This document shows positions 1 to 5,428 of a stretch of DNA of 7,223 bases, one piece after another. The stretch's first letter is position 1; each line of letters begins with the position of its first letter. Source of the stretch: Candidatus Eiseniibacteriota bacterium (GTDB lineage Bacteria; Arandabacterota; Arandabacteria; JAGLYR01); the NCBI GenBank assembly GCA_023132135.1, contig JAGLYR010000311.1:1-7223 (forward strand), read 5' to 3'. Both the position numbers and the translations under genes were made by a program. The notes under the pieces are model-generated. The model had not been told where the DNA came from, searched no databases, and saw only the letters and a program-made list of their open reading frames with translations.

Positions 1-26
1 AAACTGGTGAGAAATGCAGGCTACGA

Positions 27-800
27 CTACATCTCAGGATTGTGGCCTGAATCCTCCTCCGCAGCCCTTTCCGCCACGCGTCTTTTCCTTCTCTCAATCC
101 CACTGGCAAGCCAGACGCTCACGAAGTAGAGCGCCATCAAGGGACCAGCCATCATGAGCTGGGACACGATGTCGGGCGGGGTAAGAATGGCGGCGAAGAT
201 CACGACCCCGACCAACGCGTACCTCCACTTCCGCAGCAGCGTGGCCGAGGAGACGAGCCCCATGTACGACAGGGAGCTGATTATCAACGGAAGTTGGAAC
301 ACGGCCCCGAACACAATGCAGAACCGGGACACGAACCCGAAGTAGTCGCCGATCATGATGACGGGTTCCACCACCCCGGCCCCGAAGGCCAGCAGGAATC
401 TCGTAGCGGTCGGCACAACGATGAAGTAGGCAAACCCGACACCCAGATAGAACAGGACGGTAGAGATCAGGACCAGAGGGAAAATCGCGCTCCGTTCGCG
501 ATGGAAAAGACCGGGAGCGATAAACCTCCAGAGCCGGTACATGACCAGGGGCAGGGCTCCCAGGAACCCAAGAACAACCGAGATCTTGACGCGTGTGTAG
601 AAAGCCTCCGTAACCCCGGCGAAATTCAGTTGATGGCCCACTGAATGGCCCAGAATCCAGATGGCCTTGTCCGAAATAAACCACGCCGCGATTGCTACAA
701 TCACAACCGCGGCGATACAGAAGATGAGAACCCGGCGCAGCTCTTCGAGATGCTCGAGGAACGGAAGCGCCTTGTCCGCGTCAGTTTCTCCAGCACTCAA
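27..800 (-). CDS. tatC: Sec-independent (twin-arginine) protein translocase subunit TatC
   Basis: TatC is the inner-membrane receptor that binds twin-arginine signal peptides and, with TatA/TatB, exports folded proteins. The 257-residue product has the family hallmarks. The N-terminal PFLEHLEELR is at residues 13-22, TEAF at 64-67, and the LPLVMYRLWRFIAPGL loop with following Glu at about 83-102. LTPPD is at 206-210. About six hydrophobic segments lie near 25-41, 70-95, 105-130, 155-178, 192-207 and 212-232, and the tail is charged and cytoplasmic. Length is normal. The start is a TTG at 798-800: an in-frame TAG lies eight codons upstream at 822-824, and no ATG or GTG precedes the conserved N-terminus. 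A GGGGG (810-814) nine bases upstream may serve as ribosome-binding site. The gene begins 21 bases after the lipoprotein stop, so it is probably cotranscribed. No tatA/tatB is in the window. Identity is very secure; the exact start is less so. Confidence 0.96.
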   Translation of the reverse strand: MSAGETDADKALPFLEHLEELRRVLIFCIAAVVIVAIAAWFISDKAIWILGHSVGHQLNFAGVTEAFYTRVKISVVLGFLGALPLVMYRLWRFIAPGLFHRERSAIFPLVLISTVLFYLGVGFAYFIVVPTATRFLLAFGAGVVEPVIMIGDYFGFVSRFCIVFGAVFQLPLIISSLSYMGLVSSATLLRKWRYALVGVVIFAAILTPPDIVSQLMMAGPLMALYFVSVWLASGIERRKRRVAERAAEEDSGHNPEM

Positions 801-821
801 CGTACGTTGCCCCCGACCCGG

Positions 822-1703
822 CTACTGGATGAGAACGATGTTACTCTCGCCCTTGGCGCTGCTGTACTCCGTCTTGGGTTCTTCGCGGCCCCGGCGGGTC
901 GTCGTTTCCACATCGACGTCGGTCTCCTCCTTGGAGGTAACCACGTAGCCTTCGTCAATGGCGAAGAACACTTTCCCCTTGCCATCTCCACTGATGAGCA
1001 TCTTCCACTCAACACCGCCGGACGGATCCCCGCCCGATCCATCCGCCATGATGTCGGACGTCACGGCAATCCGGGCGCACCGGAACCCCTTTTTCATCGC
1101 GATGCCTTCCAACTCGTAGGTATTGGTGATCCGGTAGGTCACTGTCCCGTAGGGCCCCTCCATCGGCATGGACAGGGTCCCGGTCCAGGTGTCCCCCACG
1201 CCAACCGGCTCGACGGGCATCGGCGGAACCGATCCTGCCACGGCCATGACCAGGCTTTCTCTCAAGCTCCAGCCCTGGGCATCACGAGACCGAACTCCTT
1301 CCAGTCCGCGCCACTCGTCGATATTGCCGTCCGGCTTCAACCTGAGCCAGAGACTCTCCCCCACAATCATCTTTTCCTTGTCATCGTTGAAAATCGCCTG
1401 CCCGCCGCTGTACGTCACTTCCGAGTACTTGTCGAACGTGAAGCTCACCACGCAGGCCCCGTCCGCGTAGACGGAATCCGTAGATGACGAGACTTCCTGC
1501 TCGATCGTAATCGGCCTGGCGAAACCGGCCACGTTCACGGTCACGAAATTCTTGCCCCTGTACGCCAGATCCTGAACCACCTTGTGCTTGAGTGTCATCT
1601 TCTCACCCGAATCCAGCTGAATCTCGGGGGCTCCGCCGCCACATCCGAATACCCAGAGAGCAACCATCGCCAGCACCGTACCGCCGACAACGCATCTACT
1701 CAT
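822..1703 (-). CDS. Predicted lipoprotein of unknown function
   Basis: The 293-residue protein begins with a lipoprotein signal peptide: a short basic start, a hydrophobic run at about 5-19, and a VFGC lipobox with Cys21 as the predicted lipidated residue. Gly at +2 suggests outer-membrane rather than inner-membrane retention if E. coli rules apply. The mature part looks like a soluble, beta-rich periplasmic domain with many Val/Thr/Ser and few long hydrophobic stretches. A VGVGDTWTGTLSMP segment at about 184-197 resembles the V-GD-W motif of DUF6263-like lipoproteins. That family link is tentative. I do not recognise a catalytic motif. A perfect AAGGAGG Shine-Dalgarno seven bases upstream fixes the start at 1703. 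A longer reading to 1754 exists but would bury this site and the signal peptide. It sits between nrdR and tatC with its own likely promoter. Confidence 0.85.
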   Translation of the reverse strand: MSRCVVGGTVLAMVALWVFGCGGGAPEIQLDSGEKMTLKHKVVQDLAYRGKNFVTVNVAGFARPITIEQEVSSSTDSVYADGACVVSFTFDKYSEVTYSGGQAIFNDDKEKMIVGESLWLRLKPDGNIDEWRGLEGVRSRDAQGWSLRESLVMAVAGSVPPMPVEPVGVGDTWTGTLSMPMEGPYGTVTYRITNTYELEGIAMKKGFRCARIAVTSDIMADGSGGDPSGGVEWKMLISGDGKGKVFFAIDEGYVVTSKEETDVDVETTTRRGREEPKTEYSSAKGESNIVLIQ

Positions 1704-1710
1704 CCTGACG

Positions 1711-1717
1711 CCTCCTT
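1711..1717 (-). promoter_or_regulatory. Ribosome binding site of the lipoprotein gene
   Basis: AAGGAGG on the minus strand, seven bases before the ATG at 1701-1703. It is the strongest Shine-Dalgarno in the window and decides the lipoprotein start against the longer in-frame ATG at 1754. Confidence 0.85.
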
Positions 1718-1723
1718 GCGCAA

Positions 1724-1745
1724 CAGAGACCGCCCACGGTCTCCG
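1724..1745 (-). promoter_or_regulatory. Leader hairpin before the lipoprotein ribosome binding site
   Basis: On the minus-strand RNA, CGGAGACCG pairs with CGGUCUCUG across a UGGG loop: nine pairs, one of them a G-U wobble. The wobble would be an A-C mismatch on the plus strand, so the structure favours the minus-strand transcript. It ends six bases before the Shine-Dalgarno. No U-run follows, so it is not a standard intrinsic terminator of nrdR. A role in mRNA stability or translation is inference. Confidence 0.45.
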
Positions 1746-1783
1746 ACCGGCCATATTCCACCGCTAACGCGTTCCAGCTTCTC

Positions 1784-1813
1784 AGGTTACGTTTCGCAGC
1801 AATTCCATGTCAA
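1784..1813 (-). promoter_or_regulatory. Possible sigma-70 promoter for lipoprotein-tatC
   Basis: A consensus TTGACA (-35, 1808-1813) is followed 18 bases later by TAACCT (1784-1789), a weak -10 matching TATAAT at three of six positions. It lies in the 125-base gap between nrdR and the lipoprotein gene and points towards the latter. Transcription would start near 1777, giving a leader of about 75 bases that includes the hairpin at 1724-1745. The -10 is poor, so confidence is low. Confidence 0.35.
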
Positions 1814-1828
1814 GGGATTTCTTGGGAA

Positions 1829-2293
1829 TCAGAGACGCCCGCCGCGGTCCAGGATACTCCGAATGCTCTCCATGAACTGCGACACGTCTTTGAACTGCCG
1901 GTAAACCGAAGCAAATCGAACATAGGCAACATCGTCCAGGTCGCGGAGAAGATCCATCACTCTTTCCCCGATCTCGCGTGTTGGAACCTCCGCCGGGTAC
2001 CGCTGACCGACCTCGCTCTCAATCGTATCGACGATTTCCTCCAGACGACTCCGGGGAATGGGACGCTTCTGGCATGCCTTCTCGATTCCCGTGAACAGTT
2101 TGTTTCGATCGAAGGCCTCCCGCCGCCCGTCCTTCTTCATCACGGCAGGGGATTCCACAGCGACGGATTCGTACGTCGTGAAGCGCTTCCCGCATCCCTC
2201 GCACTCCCGCCGCCTTCGGACAACCGTCCCTCCCCGCACGGGGCGGGAATCGATGACCCGGTCTTCGCCATGTCCGCATGCGGGACACTTCAT
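1829..2293 (-). CDS. nrdR: Transcriptional repressor NrdR
   Basis: NrdR represses ribonucleotide reductase genes by binding paired NrdR boxes, sensing dATP/ATP through its ATP-cone. The 154-residue protein has the usual family length and layout. The zinc ribbon has CPAC at residues 3-6 and CEGC at 31-34, with an Arg-rich DNA-binding loop (RRRRE) between them. The FTTYE signature is at 38-42. The ATP-cone starts at V51 with MKKDGRREAFDRNKL and closes with DVAYVRFASVYRQFKDV at 121-137. The ATG start precedes the first Cys pair as in all family members. AGGA lies about 12 bases upstream. It follows rpiB by 18 bases and is probably cotranscribed with it. I see no convincing NrdR box in the window, so its targets are elsewhere. 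Confidence 0.97.
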   Translation of the reverse strand: MKCPACGHGEDRVIDSRPVRGGTVVRRRRECEGCGKRFTTYESVAVESPAVMKKDGRREAFDRNKLFTGIEKACQKRPIPRSRLEEIVDTIESEVGQRYPAEVPTREIGERVMDLLRDLDDVAYVRFASVYRQFKDVSQFMESIRSILDRGGRL

Positions 2294-2311
2294 ATCGTCT
2301 CGGTTTCCTTT

Positions 2312-2770
2312 TCAGTCTTTGATACTGGACCGATCCCGCTCGAAATCCATGATCTTCTCGAGACGCTTCAAGTGGCGGCCGCCCTCGAAAGCGGTCTCCA
2401 GCCAGACCCCGACCATCTCGCGCGCCCGATCGGGATCCATCCACGCCGCACCCATAACCAGCACGTTGGCATCGTTGTGGGCCCTGCTGAGACGCGCGGC
2501 TTCCACATCGTAACACAGAGCGGCCCGGATCCCGAGAACCTTGTTGGCGACCACGGACATTCCGATCCCCGACTTGCAGATCAGAATTCCCCTGTCACAT
2601 TGCGCCATGGACACAGCGTCCGCCACGGCAAAACCGAAATCCGGGTAGTCCACTGAGGCTTCGCTACCGGCTCCGCAGTCAACAACTTCAGATCCCATCT
2701 CGGGAAGAAACGATTTGATCGCCTCCTTCAAAGCGTACCCGGCATGGTCCGACCCAATTGCAATCCTCAT
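2312..2770 (-). CDS. rpiB: Ribose-5-phosphate isomerase B
   Basis: Cytoplasmic enzyme of the non-oxidative pentose phosphate pathway that interconverts ribulose 5-phosphate and ribose 5-phosphate, the precursor of PRPP. The 152-residue protein matches the RpiB/LacA fold in length and motifs: IGSDHAG at 5-11, DYPDF at 41-45, the catalytic Cys65 in ILICKSGIGMS (62-72), NKVLGIRAA, and ARLSRAHNDANVLVMGA. At the active site Cys65 is followed by Lys-Ser where many homologues have Gly-Thr; this is probably a tolerated variant. The start at 2770 is fixed by GGAGGA at 2776-2781, five bases upstream, and by homology. An open frame continuing to 3049 has no family resemblance beyond this point. It lies between the LMW phosphatase and nrdR. 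Confidence 0.97.
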   Translation of the reverse strand: MRIAIGSDHAGYALKEAIKSFLPEMGSEVVDCGAGSEASVDYPDFGFAVADAVSMAQCDRGILICKSGIGMSVVANKVLGIRAALCYDVEAARLSRAHNDANVLVMGAAWMDPDRAREMVGVWLETAFEGGRHLKRLEKIMDFERDRSSIKD

Positions 2771-2775
2771 CAGGC

Positions 2776-2781
2776 TCCTCC
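2776..2781 (-). promoter_or_regulatory. Ribosome binding site of rpiB
   Basis: GGAGGA on the minus strand, five bases before the ATG at 2768-2770. It supports the short rpiB start over the 92-codon longer reading. Confidence 0.8.
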
Positions 2782-2825
2782 ATTGCGGTCGACTCTCTAC
2801 TCTCCTGTCCAAGGTCCCTCGATGT

Positions 2826-2845
2826 GGACGGCGTGGAAGCCGTCC
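2826..2845. repeat. Small perfect inverted repeat in the phosphatase-rpiB gap
   Basis: GGACGGC and GCCGTCC form a perfect 7-pair stem around a 6-base loop (2833-2838). No T-run follows on either strand. It may help separate the phosphatase and rpiB messages or be part of the same repetitive element as the larger inverted repeat beside it. Confidence 0.5.
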
Positions 2846-2860
2846 CTCCAGCCTGCCGTT

Positions 2861-2923
2861 GTAGTCTGGGTTATTCAGGAATCCCGCAGCGAGCAGCAGG
2901 GATTCATGAGTAATCCAGGCTAT
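2861..2923. repeat. Long imperfect inverted repeat overlapping the phosphatase 3' end
   Basis: Arms 2861-2885 and 2899-2923 (25 bases each) flank a 13-base loop. Twenty of 25 positions match as exact complements. As plus-strand RNA four of the other five are G-U wobbles, leaving one mismatch; as minus-strand RNA those four become A-C mismatches. The inner seven pairs (GAATCCC/GGGATTC) are perfect. The right arm encodes the last six codons and the stop of the phosphatase gene. No poly-U follows on either strand, so it is not a classical terminator. It looks like a REP- or MITE-like dispersed element; the copy number elsewhere in the genome is unknown. Confidence 0.7.
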
Positions 2924-3401
2924 CTGTGCTACCCAGAAGATCCTGGAGCCTGGGAAGCACACCCCGGATCGCGTCGTCAATCCGCTGGTAGGATTGCCTG
3001 TAGACCTCAATGGAAGCTCCGATCGGATCGGGAACGGCTGAGTCCGCACCGGAAGCGGTTCCCCCGAATTCCCTCAACAGGTGGATTCGATCGGCTGCTT
3101 CAGGCTCCTCCTTCTGCACCACTTCCAGGTGGGAAGGACTCATGACCAGGATCAGATCCGCCTCCCGAATGCGCCGGCAGTTCAGGGCAGAGGAATGGAA
3201 ACCCTCAAGGTCCACACCGTTTTCCCGCGCCACGTCCATCGCAAACTCCGAGGCGGGCAACCCCTCCAGTCCGGCGGTCCCCGCCGATGACACTTCCACC
3301 TGTCCCGGGAAGTGCTCCTGGACAAGCCTCCGCAGCAATCCCTCCGCCATAGGAGAGCGGCAGGTATTTCCAGTGCAGACAAAGAGAACGTGAAACGCCA
3401 T
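2904..3401 (-). CDS. Low-molecular-weight protein phosphatase, probable protein-arginine phosphatase
   Basis: The 165-residue protein is an LMW-PTP-fold phosphatase. The P-loop is CTGNTCRS at 9-16, with nucleophile Cys9 and phosphate-binding Arg15 (C-X5-R). The general-acid loop is VPDPIG with Asp125. SSAGTAGLEG at 38-47 and the ADLILVMSPSH segment at 81-91 are also typical. Thr13 in the P-loop is the residue that, in Bacillus YwlE, selects phosphoarginine over phosphotyrosine; tyrosine phosphatases usually carry a hydrophobic residue there. YwlE has Phe after Asp-Pro where this protein has Ile127, so specificity is inferred, not certain. The following gene is rpiB, as in Bacillus ywlE-ywlF. 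The last residues, after about 158, are encoded in an inverted repeat and extend past the usual end of about 150. The ATG start is supported by AGGAAAAAGG upstream. Confidence 0.93.
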   Translation of the reverse strand: MAFHVLFVCTGNTCRSPMAEGLLRRLVQEHFPGQVEVSSAGTAGLEGLPASEFAMDVARENGVDLEGFHSSALNCRRIREADLILVMSPSHLEVVQKEEPEAADRIHLLREFGGTASGADSAVPDPIGASIEVYRQSYQRIDDAIRGVLPRLQDLLGSTDSLDYS

Positions 3402-3493
3402 CTGATGCCTTTTTCCTTGGACTAGGGACTACGGACTGGTTCTGATGCCCTTTTCCTTGCACGGAGCACCCCTTCCAATGCCCCTCTCCTTGG
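3402..3493 (-). repeat. Three degenerate copies of the phosphatase leader/ribosome-binding segment
   Basis: A 19-base segment ending directly at the phosphatase ATG (3402-3420; minus strand CCAAGGAAAAAGGCATCAG) recurs at 3442-3460 with two differences and at 3475-3493 with five. Only the first copy is followed by a start codon. The copies alternate with heptamer arrays. They look like duplicated remnants of one repeat unit rather than regulatory sites with a known role. Confidence 0.7.
3419..3439. repeat. Short heptanucleotide tandem array (3 units)
   Basis: Three consecutive 7-base units, GGACTAG, GGACTAC and GGACTGG, adjoin the first leader copy. They match the larger array at 3492-3547 in sequence, phase and orientation. 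Confidence 0.75.
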
Positions 3494-3547
3494 ACTAGGG
3501 ACTAGGGACTACGCACTAGGGACTCGGCACTAGGGACTACGTACTGC
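3492..3547. repeat. Heptanucleotide tandem array (8 units) spanning the purE stop codon
   Basis: Read on the plus strand, eight contiguous 7-base units follow the pattern G-G/C/T-ACT-A/C/G-G/C: GGACTAG, GGACTAG, GGACTAC, GCACTAG, GGACTCG, GCACTAG, GGACTAC, GTACTGC. The seventh unit contains the purE stop codon (TAG on the minus strand at 3537-3539), and the eighth is coding. The array fills most of the purE-phosphatase gap. Such heptamers resemble the STRR class of short tandem repeats known from cyanobacteria in kind, not necessarily in origin. Confidence 0.85.
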
Positions 3548-4010
3548 TTCTGATCCGTTTCAACGCCTGCCGGTACGCCTGGAGTTTGTTCTTCAGTCTC
3601 CGATCATGAAGCGCCAGGATTTGTACCGCAAGGAGCGCGGCATTCTTCGCACCCGGGCCACCGATTCCAAGGGTCCCAACCGGGATTCCTCCCGGCATCT
3701 GCACAATTGAGAGCAGCGAATCCAGTCCTCCCAGCGTGGAGGCCGGCACCGGCACGCCCAGGACCGGAAGCGTCGTGTGCGAGGCCAGAACCCCCGGCAG
3801 GTGTGCGGCCAGACCAGCGGCGGCGATCAGAATTTTCAGCCCCTTCTTCTCCGCGCCCGCTGCGTAGCGGCGCGTCCTCTCAGGTTGACGGTGAGCCGAG
3901 GACACGACGATCTCGTGCGCCACACCGAACTCATCCAGCAGATCCATAGCCGGCTGCACCACCTCGACATCCGATCGCGATCCCAGGACAATTCCCACAA
4001 CGGGTTTCAT
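3537..4010 (-). CDS. purE: N5-carboxyaminoimidazole ribonucleotide mutase (PurE, class I type)
   Basis: PurE produces 4-carboxy-AIR in de novo purine synthesis. Class I enzymes isomerise N5-CAIR made by PurK. The 157-residue sequence shows the phosphate-binding GSRSD at 10-14, SSAHRQP at 37-43 with the catalytic His40, and AAGLAAHLPG in the position of the family AGxGGAAHLPG loop. It also has LPVLGVPVPA and the class-typical SIVQMPGGIPVGTLGIG. The SAHR and MP-GIPVGT motifs favour class I, which would require a purK, not present here. GGAGG at 4015-4019, four bases upstream, sets the ATG at 4008-4010. A longer open frame to 4142 overlaps purD and is not needed. The gene lies 19 bases after purD, in one operon. 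Its final codons and stop fall inside the heptamer array. Confidence 0.97.
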   Translation of the reverse strand: MKPVVGIVLGSRSDVEVVQPAMDLLDEFGVAHEIVVSSAHRQPERTRRYAAGAEKKGLKILIAAAGLAAHLPGVLASHTTLPVLGVPVPASTLGGLDSLLSIVQMPGGIPVGTLGIGGPGAKNAALLAVQILALHDRRLKNKLQAYRQALKRIRSST

Positions 4011-4014
4011 GCCG

Positions 4015-4019
4015 CCTCC
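4015..4019 (-). promoter_or_regulatory. Ribosome binding site of purE
   Basis: GGAGG on the minus strand, four bases before the purE ATG, inside the 19-base purD-purE gap. It supports the short start and cotranscription with purD. Confidence 0.75.
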
Positions 4020-4029
4020 AGTAACTGGT

Positions 4030-5319
4030 CTACGCGCATCCCCCGGAGTACTCCGCCACCCGCGGACCGATGTCCCGGCGGAACCGCATTCCCTCGAACC
4101 GGATTCGGTCCACCGCCCCATAGACCCTGCGAGATGCGCCATCGAAATCGGAGCCCACCGCGGTCACGCCCAAGACACGTCCACCTTGAGTCAGAACCCG
4201 CCCATCCGCCTTGCGGCTCGTTCCGGCGTGGAACACCACCACACCCTCTTCGGTCGAGGGATCTTCCAACCCCGCAATCTCCTTGCCCTTCTCAAACGGA
4301 CCCGGGTACCCCCCGGACGCCACCACAACGCAGATACAGGCTCCCTGTTCGAACTCCACCCGAGCAGCCCCCAGCCTACCGTCAACCATGGCCAGGAACA
4401 GATCCACCAGATCGGTCCCGAGAAGAGGCAGGATCGCCTGAGTTTCCGGATCCCCGAACCGGCAGTTGTACTCCAGAACCTGCGGGCCCGACGGTGTCAT
4501 CATCAACCCAGCGTAGAGCACACCCTCGTACGGGATACCGTCTTCGGCCATCCCGCGACACGTCGGACGCAAGACGCTTTTCTCGATCTCGGCAATGAGC
4601 GACTCGTCGGCCAGGGCGTGAGGAGCAATGGAACCCATCCCCCCCGTATTGGGACCCGCATCCCCCTCATAGGCACGCTTGAAATCCATGGCGGGCGCCA
4701 GCCGGACAAGATCGTCCCCGCAGACCAGGGCCAGCATCGATATCTCCGGCCCTTCGAGCCTCTCCTCGATAACCACACGATCGCCGGCAGCCCCAAAAGC
4801 CCTCTCCACCATCACGCGATCCACTGCAGCCAGAGCCTCCTCGCGGGATGCGCAAACAATCACGCCTTTCCCCGCGGCAAGGCCGTCGGCCTTGACCACC
4901 AGAGACGAATCCTGCCCGCGAATCCATCGCTTCGCTTCACCGGGATCGCTGAACACACGAAACGGGGCGGTCGGGATTCCATGGCGCGCCATGAATTCCT
5001 TGGCGAAAACCTTGCTGCCTTCCAGCGCAGCAGCTTCCCGCGTAGGCCCCACGAGTTTCAGACCTCGTGTGTCAAAGAGGTTCCGAATCCCCGCGACCAA
5101 GGGCCCCTCGGGGCCGACGATAGTCAGATCGACCGCGTTGGAAGCCGCGAAATCCGCGAGGCCTTCCAGATCATCCGCCTCCGGGCCCGCCGTGTCGGCA
5201 AGAAGAGCCGTCCCACCGTTTCCCGGCGCGCACCAGATCTTTTCCACCTGCGGGCTCTGGGCAATCTTCCAGACAAGCGCGTGCTCCCGTCCTCCATTTC
5301 CAATCACGAGAACCCGCAT
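4030..5319 (-). CDS. purD: Phosphoribosylamine--glycine ligase (GAR synthetase)
   Basis: PurD ligates glycine to 5-phosphoribosylamine using ATP, the second step of IMP synthesis. The 429-residue protein has the standard length and order. The N-terminal domain has GNGGREHAL at 7-15. The linker GPEGPLVAG is at 69-77. The ATP-grasp domain has VVKADGLAAGKGV at 141-153, EGPEIS at 189-194, DAGPNTGGMG at 220-229 and the metal-binding VLEYNCRFGDPETQ at 281-294. The C-terminal domain contains SGGYPG at 335-340. One small variation is Cys286 in E-Y-N-C-RFGDPE, where Val or Ala is usual. The ATG start is the family start, with AAGGGGGG about six bases upstream. A likely TTGACA promoter and a triple 11-base repeat lie in front. 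It forms an operon with purE. Confidence 0.98.
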   Translation of the reverse strand: MRVLVIGNGGREHALVWKIAQSPQVEKIWCAPGNGGTALLADTAGPEADDLEGLADFAASNAVDLTIVGPEGPLVAGIRNLFDTRGLKLVGPTREAAALEGSKVFAKEFMARHGIPTAPFRVFSDPGEAKRWIRGQDSSLVVKADGLAAGKGVIVCASREEALAAVDRVMVERAFGAAGDRVVIEERLEGPEISMLALVCGDDLVRLAPAMDFKRAYEGDAGPNTGGMGSIAPHALADESLIAEIEKSVLRPTCRGMAEDGIPYEGVLYAGLMMTPSGPQVLEYNCRFGDPETQAILPLLGTDLVDLFLAMVDGRLGAARVEFEQGACICVVVASGGYPGPFEKGKEIAGLEDPSTEEGVVVFHAGTSRKADGRVLTQGGRVLGVTAVGSDFDGASRRVYGAVDRIRFEGMRFRRDIGPRVAEYSGGCA

Positions 5320-5342
5320 GAGTCACCCCCCTTGTGTTCCCA

Positions 5343-5375
5343 GCTGCGCTACGGCTGCGCTACGGCTACGCTACG
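5343..5375. repeat. Three tandem 11-base repeats in the purD leader
   Basis: GCTGCGCTACG occurs at 5343-5353 and 5354-5364, followed by GCTACGCTACG at 5365-5375, which differs at one base. The array ends 23 bases before the purD ATG and begins just where transcription from the proposed promoter at 5379-5407 would start, so it would make up most of the purD 5' untranslated region. I see no hairpin formed by the units themselves. Confidence 0.85.
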
Positions 5376-5378
5376 GCG

Positions 5379-5407
5379 AGACTACTGTTGCCCACGAGTG
5401 CTGTCAA
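5379..5407 (-). promoter_or_regulatory. Probable sigma-70 promoter for purDE
   Basis: An exact TTGACA (5402-5407) is separated by the ideal 17 bases from TAGTCT (5379-5384), which matches TATAAT at three of six positions including the key T1, A2 and T6. It lies in the 123-base gap between the PPC gene and purD and points to purD. The predicted start near 5372 falls at the edge of the 11-base repeats. I see no recognisable PurR operator or purine riboswitch. Confidence 0.45.
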
Positions 5408-5428
5408 GAAACATGAGAAACCGGATGG

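Noticed and set aside
645-1487. A 280-codon plus-strand open frame over the tatC/lipoprotein region
   Set aside because: Its composition is that of a shadow frame (many Arg, Pro, His, Gly), with no domain, signal or ribosome binding site, and it opposes two supported genes.
1797-1813. A sigma-54 promoter overlapping the TTGACA
   Set aside because: TTGC is present at the -12 position, but the matching GG 12 bases upstream is replaced by TG and TGGCAC is absent. The sigma-70 reading fits better.
2861-2923. A rho-independent terminator for the phosphatase gene
   Set aside because: The stem is long, but neither strand has a U-run after it, and the minus-strand RNA has several mismatches.
2312-3049. 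A long form of RpiB with 93 extra N-terminal residues
   Set aside because: The extension crosses the inverted repeats and overlaps the phosphatase gene, has no RpiB similarity, and a good GGAGGA site precedes the MRIAIGSDHAG start.
3402-3547. A CRISPR-like array
   Set aside because: Repeats are 7 bases in direct tandem or 19-base degenerate copies with no uniform unique spacers, and no cas genes are present.
3537-4142. A long form of PurE starting inside purD
   Set aside because: The 44-residue extension is low-complexity antisense-like sequence, and the family N-terminus with its own GGAGG starts at 4010.
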